A stretch of DNA of 47,642 nt from Mesorhizobium_B sp964242945 (GTDB lineage: Bacteria; Pseudomonadota; Alphaproteobacteria; Rhizobiales; Rhizobiaceae), in NCBI GenBank assembly GCA_964242945.1, contig CAXTCF010000013.1, forward strand, positions 1 to 47,642. Direction: 5' to 3'. Within the stretch, counting starts at the first letter, position 1; each line of letters begins with the position of its first letter. Positions 15,582-23,267 of this stretch are shown here, in pieces. The position numbers and the translations under genes were made by a program. Below the pieces are notes generated by a model. That model was not told the DNA's origin and ran no database searches. It saw nothing but the letters and a program-made list of their open reading frames with translations.

Positions 15582-16666
15582 ACGCCGCGGGGGATGCAAG
15601 CGTTCTCGCGGTCTTTACGCCGCGCGAGCCGGCCTTCCGCCACCTCTTCGCGGCGCTTGGGCAACGCTGTCCGCTGACGGCCCTGTGGCCGGTCGATGGC
15701 GGCGACCTGCTCCGCTGGCTCGGCGGCACGCACCGCCAAAGGAGAGTTCCACTGCGCCCACTGCCGTTCTGGCCCTGGAAGGGTGAAGCACCATCGGTGC
15801 TCCGGCCCTGGCTGCGGCGTCTTGCGCGCCGGCACGGCACGGTGATCTTCACGCGGCCCGACCAGGCCGCGCTTCTGCCCTGGTTTCCCAACGCCAGAAA
15901 AGTCTATTACGCGCTGGACGACTATCGCTTCTACGGCCGCGACTGGAACGCCGAAGAAATCACCCTGCTGCGGGAAGCCGGCGTGATCGTGGCGGTGTCC
16001 GAGCGGTTAGGCGAGGTTTTTTGCGACAGCGTGCCCAGCGTGGCGGAGCGCCTGCTGATCCTGCCCAACGCCGTCCCGGAAGCCTGGCTGCCGGCAGGCC
16101 CGCCGTTGCCCAGGCACCGCGGGGACCGCCCGGTCGTCGGCATCGTCGGGCATGTTTCCAGCCGGTTGCGGCTGGACTGGCTGGCCGAGGCCGCCGCCCG
16201 CACGCCTTCCCTCCACTGGCAGTTCGCCGGAGGGGTCGAAGAAGGGGAGTTGCTGCCGGAAGACCTGCCGCATCTCAAGGCTCTGGAGCGTCTCGCCAAT
16301 TGCAGCTTCACCGGGCCGAAGTCCTATGAGGAACTGGCGGCCTATGCCCGCCGGCTGGACGTCGCCCTGCTTCCCTACAGCGCCCGCTCCGTCAATCCCT
16401 GCGCCAGCCCCATGCGGCTGTTCCTGCACCTGGCCTTTGGCCAGCCGCTGCTGGCGACGCCGGGCTGCGACCTGCTGGAAACATTCGATCCGCTGGTGAC
16501 GATGTGCCGGAGTGCGGACGCTCTGGTGGAAGCGTTAAACGCGCTCGAAAAGCGGAACTTCGACGACGGGCTGATCGAGCAGCGCCGCCGGGAAGGCGCG
16601 CGCCACACCTGGAGCCGGCGGGCCGAGGCCCTGCTGGATCAGCTGCGGGAGCCGGCGATCCCATGA
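15578..16666 (+). CDS. GT4-like glycosyltransferase
   Basis: 362 residues starting at TTG 15578, which overlaps the previous stop as TTGA; no in-frame ATG or GTG lies near the natural domain start. GT-B type: Y-Y-A-L-D-D-Y in the N-domain, V-A-V-S-E-R-L for the interdomain region, I-L-P-N-A-V-P at the domain boundary, V-G-I-V-G-H-V-S opening the C-domain, and N-P-C-A-S-P-M-R-L-F-L-H-L-A-F-G-Q-P as the donor-site helix, where an S-P-x-(K/R)-x-x-(E/L)-x-L-A-x-G-x-P pattern is common in polysaccharide GT4 enzymes. The usual E(x7)E pair is not intact. Coupled on both sides by four-base overlaps, so it belongs to the same translation unit as its neighbours. Confidence 0.75.
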   Translation: MNAAGDASVLAVFTPREPAFRHLFAALGQRCPLTALWPVDGGDLLRWLGGTHRQRRVPLRPLPFWPWKGEAPSVLRPWLRRLARRHGTVIFTRPDQAALLPWFPNARKVYYALDDYRFYGRDWNAEEITLLREAGVIVAVSERLGEVFCDSVPSVAERLLILPNAVPEAWLPAGPPLPRHRGDRPVVGIVGHVSSRLRLDWLAEAAARTPSLHWQFAGGVEEGELLPEDLPHLKALERLANCSFTGPKSYEELAAYARRLDVALLPYSARSVNPCASPMRLFLHLAFGQPLLATPGCDLLETFDPLVTMCRSADALVEALNALEKRNFDDGLIEQRRREGARHTWSRRAEALLDQLREPAIP

Positions 16667-18750
16667 AGGCCCGGTTCCTCGACTCCCTGCCGGCCGTCCA
16701 GCGCCGACGCAAGAAGCATTTTCGCGCACGCTGCGCCGCCGACCTCGCCAGATTTCTGGCCGGCGGAGAGCGGATCAGCCTGCCGGCGTCGGAAAACCCC
16801 CGCGTTTCCGTGCTCGTCGTGCTTTTCAACGCCGCCGAGCTCAGCCTGCAACTCTTCCGCTCGCTGGCGCGCACGATCGACGTCCCCGCCGAGGTCATCG
16901 TCGTGGACAATGCGTCGAGCGACGCGACGGAAGCGCTTTGCGCGCGGCTCGACGGCGCCCGCATCGTCCGCAACGAAAGCAACGAGCACTTCCTGCGCGG
17001 CTCCAACCAGGCCGCCGCGCTGGCCCGCGGCAAGTTCCTGCTTTTCGTCAACAGCGACGTGATCCTGCACGAGGGCGCGGTCCGCTTCGCCGCCGAGACG
17101 CTGGACGCGGACCCGCATGCCGGCGCCGTCGGCGGCCGCATCATCCTTCCCAGCGGACGGTTGCAGGAAGCCGGCTCGCTCATCTGGCGCGACGGGTTCT
17201 GCTTAGGGGTCGGCAGAGACGGCGATCCCGAAGATCCGCAGTTCCGGTTCCGCCGCGAAGTCGATTACTGCTCCGGCGCATTCCTGGCCGTGCGTGAGCG
17301 CCTTTTCCGCTTGCTTGGCGGCTTCGACGAACTGTTCGCCCCGGCCTACTTCGAGGAGTCGGACCTTTGCATGCGGCTGCGCGCCCGCGGGTTCGCCACC
17401 GTCTATGACCCGCGGATCGCCGTCACGCATTTCGAGTTCGGCAGCAGCGCCGCGCCGGCCGCGATCGCGCTCCAGGAGCGCAATCACGCTTTGTTCGTGA
17501 GGCAGCACAGGCCCGTGCTGGAAGCCGAGCACCACCCGCCGGAGAGCGGCGAGCTCGCGGCCCGGATGCGCGGGGGCCGGCGCGGCAGGATCCTCGTCGT
17601 GGACGACCAGCTGCCGCTCCCCAGCCTCGGCGCAGGCTTTCCCCGCGCCGCTGAACTGGTGCGTGCGCTGCATGCGGCAGGCTGGTTCATTTCCTTCTAT
17701 CCCCTCAGCGAGCCCGACATCTCTGATTGGGAAGCAACGTTTCGGCTGTGGCCGCGCGACATCGAGATCCTGGCCGGGCGCGGCAGGGGCGGCCTTGTAC
17801 GCACCCTGCGCGAGCGTGCAGGCTATTACGACGCGGCCCTGGTCAGCCGCCCGCACAACATGGCGGCGTTCGGTCGGGCGCTGAAGTGGGCGCGGCGCTT
17901 CGGCGAGCGCACGAAAGTGATCTACGATGCCGAGGCGATCTTCGCCAAGCGGGAAGCCTTGGAGGCCACGGTTCTGGGCCGTCCCGAAACGCCGGAAAAG
18001 CAGCAAGCCAAATTCATGGCCGAGATGAACTTGGCGCGCGACGCGGCAGCCGTGGTGACGGTCAGCCAAGCCGATGCGGAACTGTTTTCCCGCGCGACGG
18101 GAAAGCCGACCGTGGTGATCGGCCACACGATCGAACCAGAGCCTTCCCAAAACGATTTCGCCGCCCGCCGCGACATCCTGTTCGTGGGCGCGTTGGCGGA
18201 GGACGGGACGCCGAACGTCGATTCGCTCAGGTGGTTCGCGGCCGAGGTCATGCCCCGCCTCGACCGGCTGATCGGCACAGACTACATGCTCCACGCGGTA
18301 GGCCGGAACGGCTCGGAGGCGGCGCAAGCGCTGGCCGGCGCGCGCATCCGGCTTTGGGGGCAAGTGGACGACCTTGCGCCGTTCTTCGAGCAGGCCCGGC
18401 TGTTCATCGCGCCCACCCGCTTTGCCGCGGGCATCCCGATGAAGGTCCACACCGCCGCCGCACGCGGACTCCCTGTTGTCGTGACCTCCCTGCTCGCGGA
18501 GCAGCTGGGCTGGCGGCACCGCGCCGAGGCGCTCGTCGCGGACGGGCCTGAAACCTTTGCTGATGCCTGTGCTGAACTCTACCGCGATGCCGCACTTTGG
18601 CAAAATTTGCGGGAAAACGCCCTTCTGCGCGTCGCGCGTGATTGCAGTCCGCAGCGTTTCGCGGCGCATGTCGGCCGCATGCTCGCCCTCGTGGCGCCGG
18701 AGCCGAAAAGCCGGACGGCGGACCTCGTTGGAATGGCCGGCAACGAGTGA
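16663..18750 (+). CDS. Bifunctional GT2-GT4 glycosyltransferase
   Basis: 695 residues, ATGA overlap with the preceding gene. Residues about 48-275 are a GT2 domain of the rhamnosyltransferase type: V-S-V-L-V-V-L-F-N, V-V-D-N-A-S-S-D, F-V-N-S-D-V-I as the metal site, C-S-G-A-F and G-G-F-D-E-L-F ... E-E-S-D-L-C as catalytic loop. Residues about 300-680 are a GT4 domain with V-V-D-D-Q-L-P at its opening, V-T-V-S-Q-A-D-A, I-L-F-V-G-A-L and I-A-P-T-R-F-A-A-G-I-P-M-K in the donor site. Two fused transferases would add two sugars in succession or act on a repeating unit. Immediately upstream of the dTDP-rhamnose genes (34-base gap), so at least one domain plausibly uses dTDP-L-rhamnose (inference). 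Confidence 0.85.
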   Translation: MKARFLDSLPAVQRRRKKHFRARCAADLARFLAGGERISLPASENPRVSVLVVLFNAAELSLQLFRSLARTIDVPAEVIVVDNASSDATEALCARLDGARIVRNESNEHFLRGSNQAAALARGKFLLFVNSDVILHEGAVRFAAETLDADPHAGAVGGRIILPSGRLQEAGSLIWRDGFCLGVGRDGDPEDPQFRFRREVDYCSGAFLAVRERLFRLLGGFDELFAPAYFEESDLCMRLRARGFATVYDPRIAVTHFEFGSSAAPAAIALQERNHALFVRQHRPVLEAEHHPPESGELAARMRGGRRGRILVVDDQLPLPSLGAGFPRAAELVRALHAAGWFISFYPLSEPDISDWEATFRLWPRDIEILAGRGRGGLVRTLRERAGYYDAALVSRPHNMAAFGRALKWARRFGERTKVIYDAEAIFAKREALEATVLGRPETPEKQQAKFMAEMNLARDAAAVVTVSQADAELFSRATGKPTVVIGHTIEPEPSQNDFAARRDILFVGALAEDGTPNVDSLRWFAAEVMPRLDRLIGTDYMLHAVGRNGSEAAQALAGARIRLWGQVDDLAPFFEQARLFIAPTRFAAGIPMKVHTAAARGLPVVVTSLLAEQLGWRHRAEALVADGPETFADACAELYRDAALWQNLRENALLRVARDCSPQRFAAHVGRMLALVAPEPKSRTADLVGMAGNE

Positions 18751-18784
18751 TAAGCGCCAGAGCAAAAGAGCGGGGCGAAGGACG

Positions 18785-19660
18785 ATGAAGGGCATCATTC
18801 TTGCCGGCGGCGCCGGCACGCGCCTCCACCCTCTTACGCTTGCCGTATCGAAGCAGCTCCTGCCGGTCTATGACAAGCCGATGGTCTATTATCCCCTGAG
18901 CGTGCTGATGCTCACCGGGATTCGGGAGATCCTGCTCATCTCGACGCCGCGCGACCTGCCCCTTTTCCGAGACCTGCTGGGCTCCGGCGAAGACTTCGGA
19001 ATTTCAGTGTCTTACGCGCCGCAGCCGCGCCCGAATGGGTTAGCCGAGGCTTTTCTGATCGGACGCGACTTCATCGGTGATGGAAACGTCGCCATGATCC
19101 TCGGCGACAACCTCTTCTACGGCGAAGGGCTGTCCCGGCTTTCGCAGGACGCGGCCGGCCGCTCGCGCGGGGCGACGATCTTCGCCTACCAGGTCAAGGA
19201 CCCGCAGCGCTACGGCGTGGTCAGCTTCGACAAAGCCGGGCGGGCGCTCAGCATCCAGGAGAAACCGCGGGAGCCTGCCTCCAGCTGGGCCGTGACGGGC
19301 CTTTATTTCTACGACAGGGACGTGGTCTCGATCGCCTCGCGCATCCGCCCGTCCGCGCGCGGCGAGCTTGAGATCACCGACGTCAACAACGCCTACCTCG
19401 AACGCGGAGACCTGCACGTCCACACGCTTGGCCGCGGCTATGCCTGGCTGGACACGGGAACCCACGACAGCCTGCACGAAGCCTCCTCCTTCGTGCGCAC
19501 CATCGAGCACAGACAGGGTATCAAGATCGCCTGCCTGGAAGAAATCGGCATGGAAAAAGGCTGGCTCGACCCCCGCCGCGTTCTGGCGCGCGCAGCCAAC
19601 CTGGGCGATTCCGAATACTCGCAATACCTCCGCCGGCGCGCCGCCGAGATGGAGCTCTGA
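18785..19660 (+). CDS. rfbA: Glucose-1-phosphate thymidylyltransferase
   Basis: 291 residues from ATG 18785 with GAAGGA upstream. It converts glucose-1-phosphate and dTTP to dTDP-glucose, first step of dTDP-L-rhamnose synthesis, in the cytosol. The N-terminal I-L-A-G-G-A-G-T-R-L-H-P-L-T is the nucleotide loop; S-K-Q-L-L-P-V-Y-D-K-P-M-V-Y-Y-P, I-L-G-D-N-L-F-Y-G and E-K-P are all diagnostic of the RmlA group, and the length is exact. The next gene's ATG shares the last base of this stop (TGATG). Operon order rfbA-rfbC-rfbB-rfbD supplies dTDP-rhamnose to the upstream glycosyltransferases. Confidence 0.96.
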   Translation: MKGIILAGGAGTRLHPLTLAVSKQLLPVYDKPMVYYPLSVLMLTGIREILLISTPRDLPLFRDLLGSGEDFGISVSYAPQPRPNGLAEAFLIGRDFIGDGNVAMILGDNLFYGEGLSRLSQDAAGRSRGATIFAYQVKDPQRYGVVSFDKAGRALSIQEKPREPASSWAVTGLYFYDRDVVSIASRIRPSARGELEITDVNNAYLERGDLHVHTLGRGYAWLDTGTHDSLHEASSFVRTIEHRQGIKIACLEEIGMEKGWLDPRRVLARAANLGDSEYSQYLRRRAAEMEL

Positions 19661-20208
19661 TGCAGGCGCGCGCGCTCGCCCTTCCCGGCGTTTTCGAGAT
19701 CATGCCGCGGCGCATCCGCGACGAGCGCGGCTTTTTCTCGGAAACGTACAACGAGTCCGCTTTCGCTGCGGCGGGCATTTCCTCCCGCTTCGTGCAGGAC
19801 AACCAGGCCTTTTCCACCGCGCGAGGGACGCTGCGCGGCCTGCACTACCAGTTGGCGCCCCGCGCCCAGGCAAAGCTGCTGCGGGTCTTACGCGGCGCGG
19901 TGCTCGACGTCGTGGTGGACATCCGCCTGACATCGCCGAGCTTCGGGCGCTGGCTTTCCCTGGAAATTTCGGCCGAGACGGGCAACGGCATCTTCGTTCC
20001 CGAAGGCTTTGCGCACGGCTACTGCACGCTCCAGCCGGACTGCGAGGTCTTCTACAAGGTTTCCGACTTCTACTCGCCCGAGCATGAGCGCGCGATCCGC
20101 CATGACGACCCGGGCCTTGCGATCGAATGGCCCGCCGGCCTGACGCCGATCCTTTCGCCCAAGGATGCCGCCGCGCCCTTCTTCCGCGATGCGGAGCTTT
20201 TTGCGTGA
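19660..20208 (+). CDS. rfbC: dTDP-4-dehydrorhamnose 3,5-epimerase
   Basis: 182 residues, a cupin-fold epimerase catalysing the third step of dTDP-L-rhamnose formation. Visible family marks: R-D-E-R-G-F-F-S-E-T-Y near residue 22, F-V-Q-D-N-Q-A-F-S, L-R-G-L-H-Y-Q with the catalytic histidine, the V-L-D-V-V-V-D-I-R strand, and P-E-G-F-A-H-G-Y with the tyrosine after it. Length is normal. The start overlaps the rfbA stop by one base and the stop overlaps the rfbB GTG by four bases. Confidence 0.96.
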   Translation: MQARALALPGVFEIMPRRIRDERGFFSETYNESAFAAAGISSRFVQDNQAFSTARGTLRGLHYQLAPRAQAKLLRVLRGAVLDVVVDIRLTSPSFGRWLSLEISAETGNGIFVPEGFAHGYCTLQPDCEVFYKVSDFYSPEHERAIRHDDPGLAIEWPAGLTPILSPKDAAAPFFRDAELFA

Positions 20209-21263
20209 GCCGCTTCCTCGTCACCGGCGGCGCAGGCTTCATCGGCTCGGCGGTCGTCCGGCACCTCTGCGCCGAACCGGAACACCACGTCGTGGTGCTC
20301 GACCGGCTGACCTATGCCGGCACGCTGTCTTCGCTCGCTTCCGTCCAGGACGGTCCGAACTTCCGCTTCATCCAGGGCGACATCGCCGATGCCGATCTGG
20401 TTGGCCGGCTGTTGCGGGAGCACGCGATCGACGTCGTGATGCATCTGGCGGCCGAAAGCCATGTGGACCGCTCCATCGACGGCCCGGCGGCCTTCGTCGA
20501 GACCAACGTCGTCGGCACATTCCGCCTGCTCCAGACCGTCCTGAAATACTGGCAGGGATTGGAGGGGGAGCGCCGGGAGCGCTTCCGCTTCCACCACGTC
20601 TCGACGGATGAGGTGTTCGGCGACCTTGCCTTCGACGCAGGGTGCTTCACCGAGGAAACGCCCTACCGCCCGTCCTCGCCCTATTCCGCTTCCAAGGCGG
20701 CTTCGGACCACTTCGTTCGCGCTTGGCACGCGACCTATGGCCTCCCGGCCGTCACCTCCAACTGCTCGAACAATTACGGACCTTTCCACTTCCCGGAAAA
20801 ACTGATCCCGCTGGTCATCCTGAACGCCCTGGAGGAGAAGCCGCTGCCAGTCTATGGCAAGGGACAAAACGTGCGCGACTGGCTTTTCGTAGACGACCAC
20901 GCGCGCGCTCTGGCGCTTGTCGCCACGCAGGGGCGCATAGGCGAGAGCTACAATGTCGGCGGACGCGCCGAGCGCACCAATCTTGCGGTGGTGGAGGCGG
21001 TCTGCGCCCTTCTTGAACAAAAACGACCGCGCCGCGGCGGACAATCCTACCGCGACCTGATCACCTTCGTCACCGACCGGCCCGGCCACGACCGCCGCTA
21101 TGCCATCGACGCCGCCAAGATCGAGCGGGAACTCGGCTGGAAGCCGCGCGAAACGTTCGAAAGCGGGCTGGCCCGGACGGTGGACTGGTTTTTGGCGAAC
21201 GGCTGGTGGTGGGAGCCACTCCGGGCTTCCCGCTACAACGGCGAACGGCTCGGCCGCACATGA
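20205..21263 (+). CDS. rfbB: dTDP-glucose 4,6-dehydratase
   Basis: 352 residues from GTG 20205, overlapping the rfbC stop (GTGA). Extended SDR enzyme, second step of the pathway. The NAD loop is T-G-G-A-G-F-I-G-S-A, the catalytic region has S-T-D-E-V-F-G and the Y-S-A-S-K-A-A tyrosine/lysine pair, and S-N-C-S-N-N-Y-G-P-F-H-F-P-E-K-L and R-D-W-L-F-V-D-D-H are RmlB signatures. The C-terminus ends with the typical W-F-x-x-N-x-x-W-W pattern. A longer open frame upstream is the rfbC coding region in another frame. Confidence 0.96.
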   Translation: MSRFLVTGGAGFIGSAVVRHLCAEPEHHVVVLDRLTYAGTLSSLASVQDGPNFRFIQGDIADADLVGRLLREHAIDVVMHLAAESHVDRSIDGPAAFVETNVVGTFRLLQTVLKYWQGLEGERRERFRFHHVSTDEVFGDLAFDAGCFTEETPYRPSSPYSASKAASDHFVRAWHATYGLPAVTSNCSNNYGPFHFPEKLIPLVILNALEEKPLPVYGKGQNVRDWLFVDDHARALALVATQGRIGESYNVGGRAERTNLAVVEAVCALLEQKRPRRGGQSYRDLITFVTDRPGHDRRYAIDAAKIERELGWKPRETFESGLARTVDWFLANGWWWEPLRASRYNGERLGRT

Positions 21264-22147
21264 GGGTGGTTGTCACCGGCCGCAGCGGCCAGTTGGCACG
21301 CTGCCTCGCGGAAGTAGGGGCGGGTCAGCCGGATCTGGAACTGATGTTTCTCGGCCGGCCCGAATTCGACCTACTTGACCGGAACAGCGTGCTGCGTGCC
21401 GTGGAAGACGCCCGCCCCGACATCGTGGTGTCCGCCGCCGCCTTCACCGCCGTGGACCGCGCCGAGAGCGAGCCGGCGCTGGCTCTTGCCGTCAACGCGG
21501 ACGGCGCCGGTTATGTCGCCGAAGCGGCCGGCAGTGTCGGCGCCGCTCTGATCCACATCTCGACGGACTACGTTTTTTCGGGGCGGAAAGGTGTCCCCTA
21601 CACCGAAACCGACCCGACCGACCCGCTCAACGTCTATGGCCGCTCCAAGCTCGAAGGCGAAGAGCGTGTTGCGGCGGTAGCTCCGCGTTCCGTCATCCTG
21701 CGCACGTCCTGGGTGTTCAGCCCGTTCGGCGGCAATTTCGTCAGGACGATGCTGCGGCTGGCTGGCGAGCGCGGCACCGTTCGCGTCGTTGCCGACCAGC
21801 AAGGCAACCCGACAAGCGCGCACGACCTTGCAGCGGCGGTTCTTCTGGCCGCCAAGCGCCTGCATGGGAACGGGCCAGCGCCCACAGGAGTGTTCCATGT
21901 GACAGGGCATGGATCGGCAAGCTGGTTCGAGTTCGCGCAAACGGTGATGGAAGAAAGCCGATCGCTCGGCGGGCCATCCGCTGTAGCCGAGCCGATCGGC
22001 ACGGCAGACTACCCCACAGCCGCAGCACGTCCCCGCGACTCCAGACTTTCCTGCAAGAAGTTCGAGGCTACCTATGGCTGGCATGCTGCGCAATGGCAGA
22101 CTTCATGCCGGGCGGTGGTGACGCGATTGGTCTGTCATCCCTTATAA
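21260..22147 (+). CDS. rfbD: dTDP-4-dehydrorhamnose reductase
   Basis: 295 residues, ATGA overlap with rfbB. SDR enzyme reducing dTDP-4-keto-L-rhamnose to dTDP-L-rhamnose. The nucleotide loop is atypically written T-G-R-S-G-Q-L; S-T-D-Y-V-F-S-G, Y-G-R-S-K-L-E-G-E with the catalytic tyrosine and lysine, and R-T-S-W-V-F are family marks. The C-terminal about 15 residues (after W-H-A-A-Q-W) are unusual and end close to a palindromic repeat element. This closes the polysaccharide operon; the next gene is convergent. Confidence 0.94.
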   Translation: MRVVVTGRSGQLARCLAEVGAGQPDLELMFLGRPEFDLLDRNSVLRAVEDARPDIVVSAAAFTAVDRAESEPALALAVNADGAGYVAEAAGSVGAALIHISTDYVFSGRKGVPYTETDPTDPLNVYGRSKLEGEERVAAVAPRSVILRTSWVFSPFGGNFVRTMLRLAGERGTVRVVADQQGNPTSAHDLAAAVLLAAKRLHGNGPAPTGVFHVTGHGSASWFEFAQTVMEESRSLGGPSAVAEPIGTADYPTAAARPRDSRLSCKKFEATYGWHAAQWQTSCRAVVTRLVCHPL

Positions 22148-22172
22148 AATCAAGAGCTTGATAGTTGACGCT

Positions 22173-22269
22173 CGCGCCGCCCCTCACTGCCTTTCCTTCG
22201 ACAGCTCAGGAGGGCATCTCTCCCCGTGAACGGGGAGAAGGTGGCGGCAGCCGGATGAGGGGCGGCGCG
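22173..22269. repeat. Palindromic intergenic element with 14-base terminal inverted repeats
   Basis: Perfect inverted repeats CGCGCCGCCCCTCA (22173-22186) and TGAGGGGCGGCGCG (22256-22269) bound a 97-base element. Inside, TCTCCCC (22219-22225) and GGGGAGA (22232-22238) form a hairpin around GTGAAC, followed by AGGTGGCGGCAGCCGGATG. This wording is familiar from rhizobial intergenic palindromes. It sits between the convergent rfbD and aldo/keto reductase genes and could end transcription from either side, although no T-run follows the stem. I see no target-site duplication. Confidence 0.75.
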
Positions 22270-22326
22270 GCGGCCAACTGTGAATGGCGCGACTATAAAC
22301 GGGTGATGGTGCACCTGCACAACACT

Positions 22327-23190
22327 CTACGTCGAAGCAGAGGCGTCCAACTCGTCGAACTCGTCGTCGCTGAGTTCCACTCCGGCACCAGCCACATTCT
22401 CCTCCAAGTGCTCCACCTTGCTCGTGCCGGGAATCGGCAGCATCACGGGGCTGCGCTGGAGGATCCAGGCAAGCGCAACCTGGCTTGCGGTGGCATTGTG
22501 CGCCTTGGCGATCCGATCGACCGCGCCGCCCGGCTTGGCGAGGTCGCCGGCGGCCAGCGGGAACCACGGGATGAAGCCGATGCCGTTCGCCTCGCAATAG
22601 TCCAGCACGTCCTCGTCGGCGCGATCGGCCAGATTGTAGCGGTTCTGCACGGTGGCGACCGGAAACACGTTTTGGGCCGCTTCGATCTCCTCGACGCTGA
22701 CCTGGCTTAGGCCGGCATGGCGGATCAGGCCTTCGTCCAGCATCTCCTTGATGAAGCCGAACTGCTCGTCGCGCGGCACGTGGGCGTCGATGCGGTGCAA
22801 CTGCCAGAGGTCGATCCGTTCCACCTTCAGCCTGCGCAGGCTCATGTGCACGCACTGGCGCAGGTATTCCGGCCGGCCGACCGGCTCCCAGATTTCGGGA
22901 CCCGACCGCGTCAGCCCGCCCTTGGTCGCGACGAACACTTCCTCATAGGGGTGGAGCGCTTCGGCGATCAGGTCCTCGCTGACGAAGGGGCCGTAGGAAT
23001 CGGCGGTGTCGATGAAGTCGATGCCAAGCTCCGGCAGGCGTTTCAGGACGCGGACCGCTTCATCCCGGTCCGCCGGCTCGCCCCAGATGCCGGGGCCGGT
23101 GACGCGCATCGCGCCGAAGCCGAGCCGGGTGACGGGAGCATCGCCGCCGATGGCGAAAGTTCCGGATGCGCTTGCATCGGGCTGAGGCAT
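22327..23190 (-). CDS. Aldo/keto reductase
   Basis: 287 residues from ATG 23190 with AAGGAAGA upstream. The (alpha/beta)8 NADPH-dependent reductase family is shown by F-I-D-T-A-D-S-Y-G (catalytic aspartate and tyrosine), V-A-T-K-G-G-L (lysine), W-Q-L-H-R-I-D (histidine), the V-Q-N-R-Y-N-L strand and I-P-G-T-S-K-V-E-H-L-E-E-N near the C-terminus. The substrate is unknown; relatives are often annotated as oxidoreductases acting on small aldehydes. The gene is monocistronic as far as visible: the PQQ-type dehydrogenase gene upstream on the same strand is 77 bases away. Confidence 0.92.
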   Translation of the reverse strand: MPQPDASASGTFAIGGDAPVTRLGFGAMRVTGPGIWGEPADRDEAVRVLKRLPELGIDFIDTADSYGPFVSEDLIAEALHPYEEVFVATKGGLTRSGPEIWEPVGRPEYLRQCVHMSLRRLKVERIDLWQLHRIDAHVPRDEQFGFIKEMLDEGLIRHAGLSQVSVEEIEAAQNVFPVATVQNRYNLADRADEDVLDYCEANGIGFIPWFPLAAGDLAKPGGAVDRIAKAHNATASQVALAWILQRSPVMLPIPGTSKVEHLEENVAGAGVELSDDEFDELDASAST

Positions 23191-23267
23191 AAAAAGTCTT
23201 CCTTGTTTCTGCGGCCCATCTTCACGGGCTGGCGGTCCTCGCAATGGCCGCCGCGCTTCCTCTGGTT

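Noticed and set aside
22219..22238. Intrinsic terminator for rfbD
   Set aside because: The hairpin is strong but neither strand has a T-run after the stem, so a Rho-independent terminator is not supported.
22173..22269. Insertion sequence or transposon remnant
   Set aside because: Inverted repeats are present but there is no transposase fragment and no visible target-site duplication, so I call it a palindromic repeat only.
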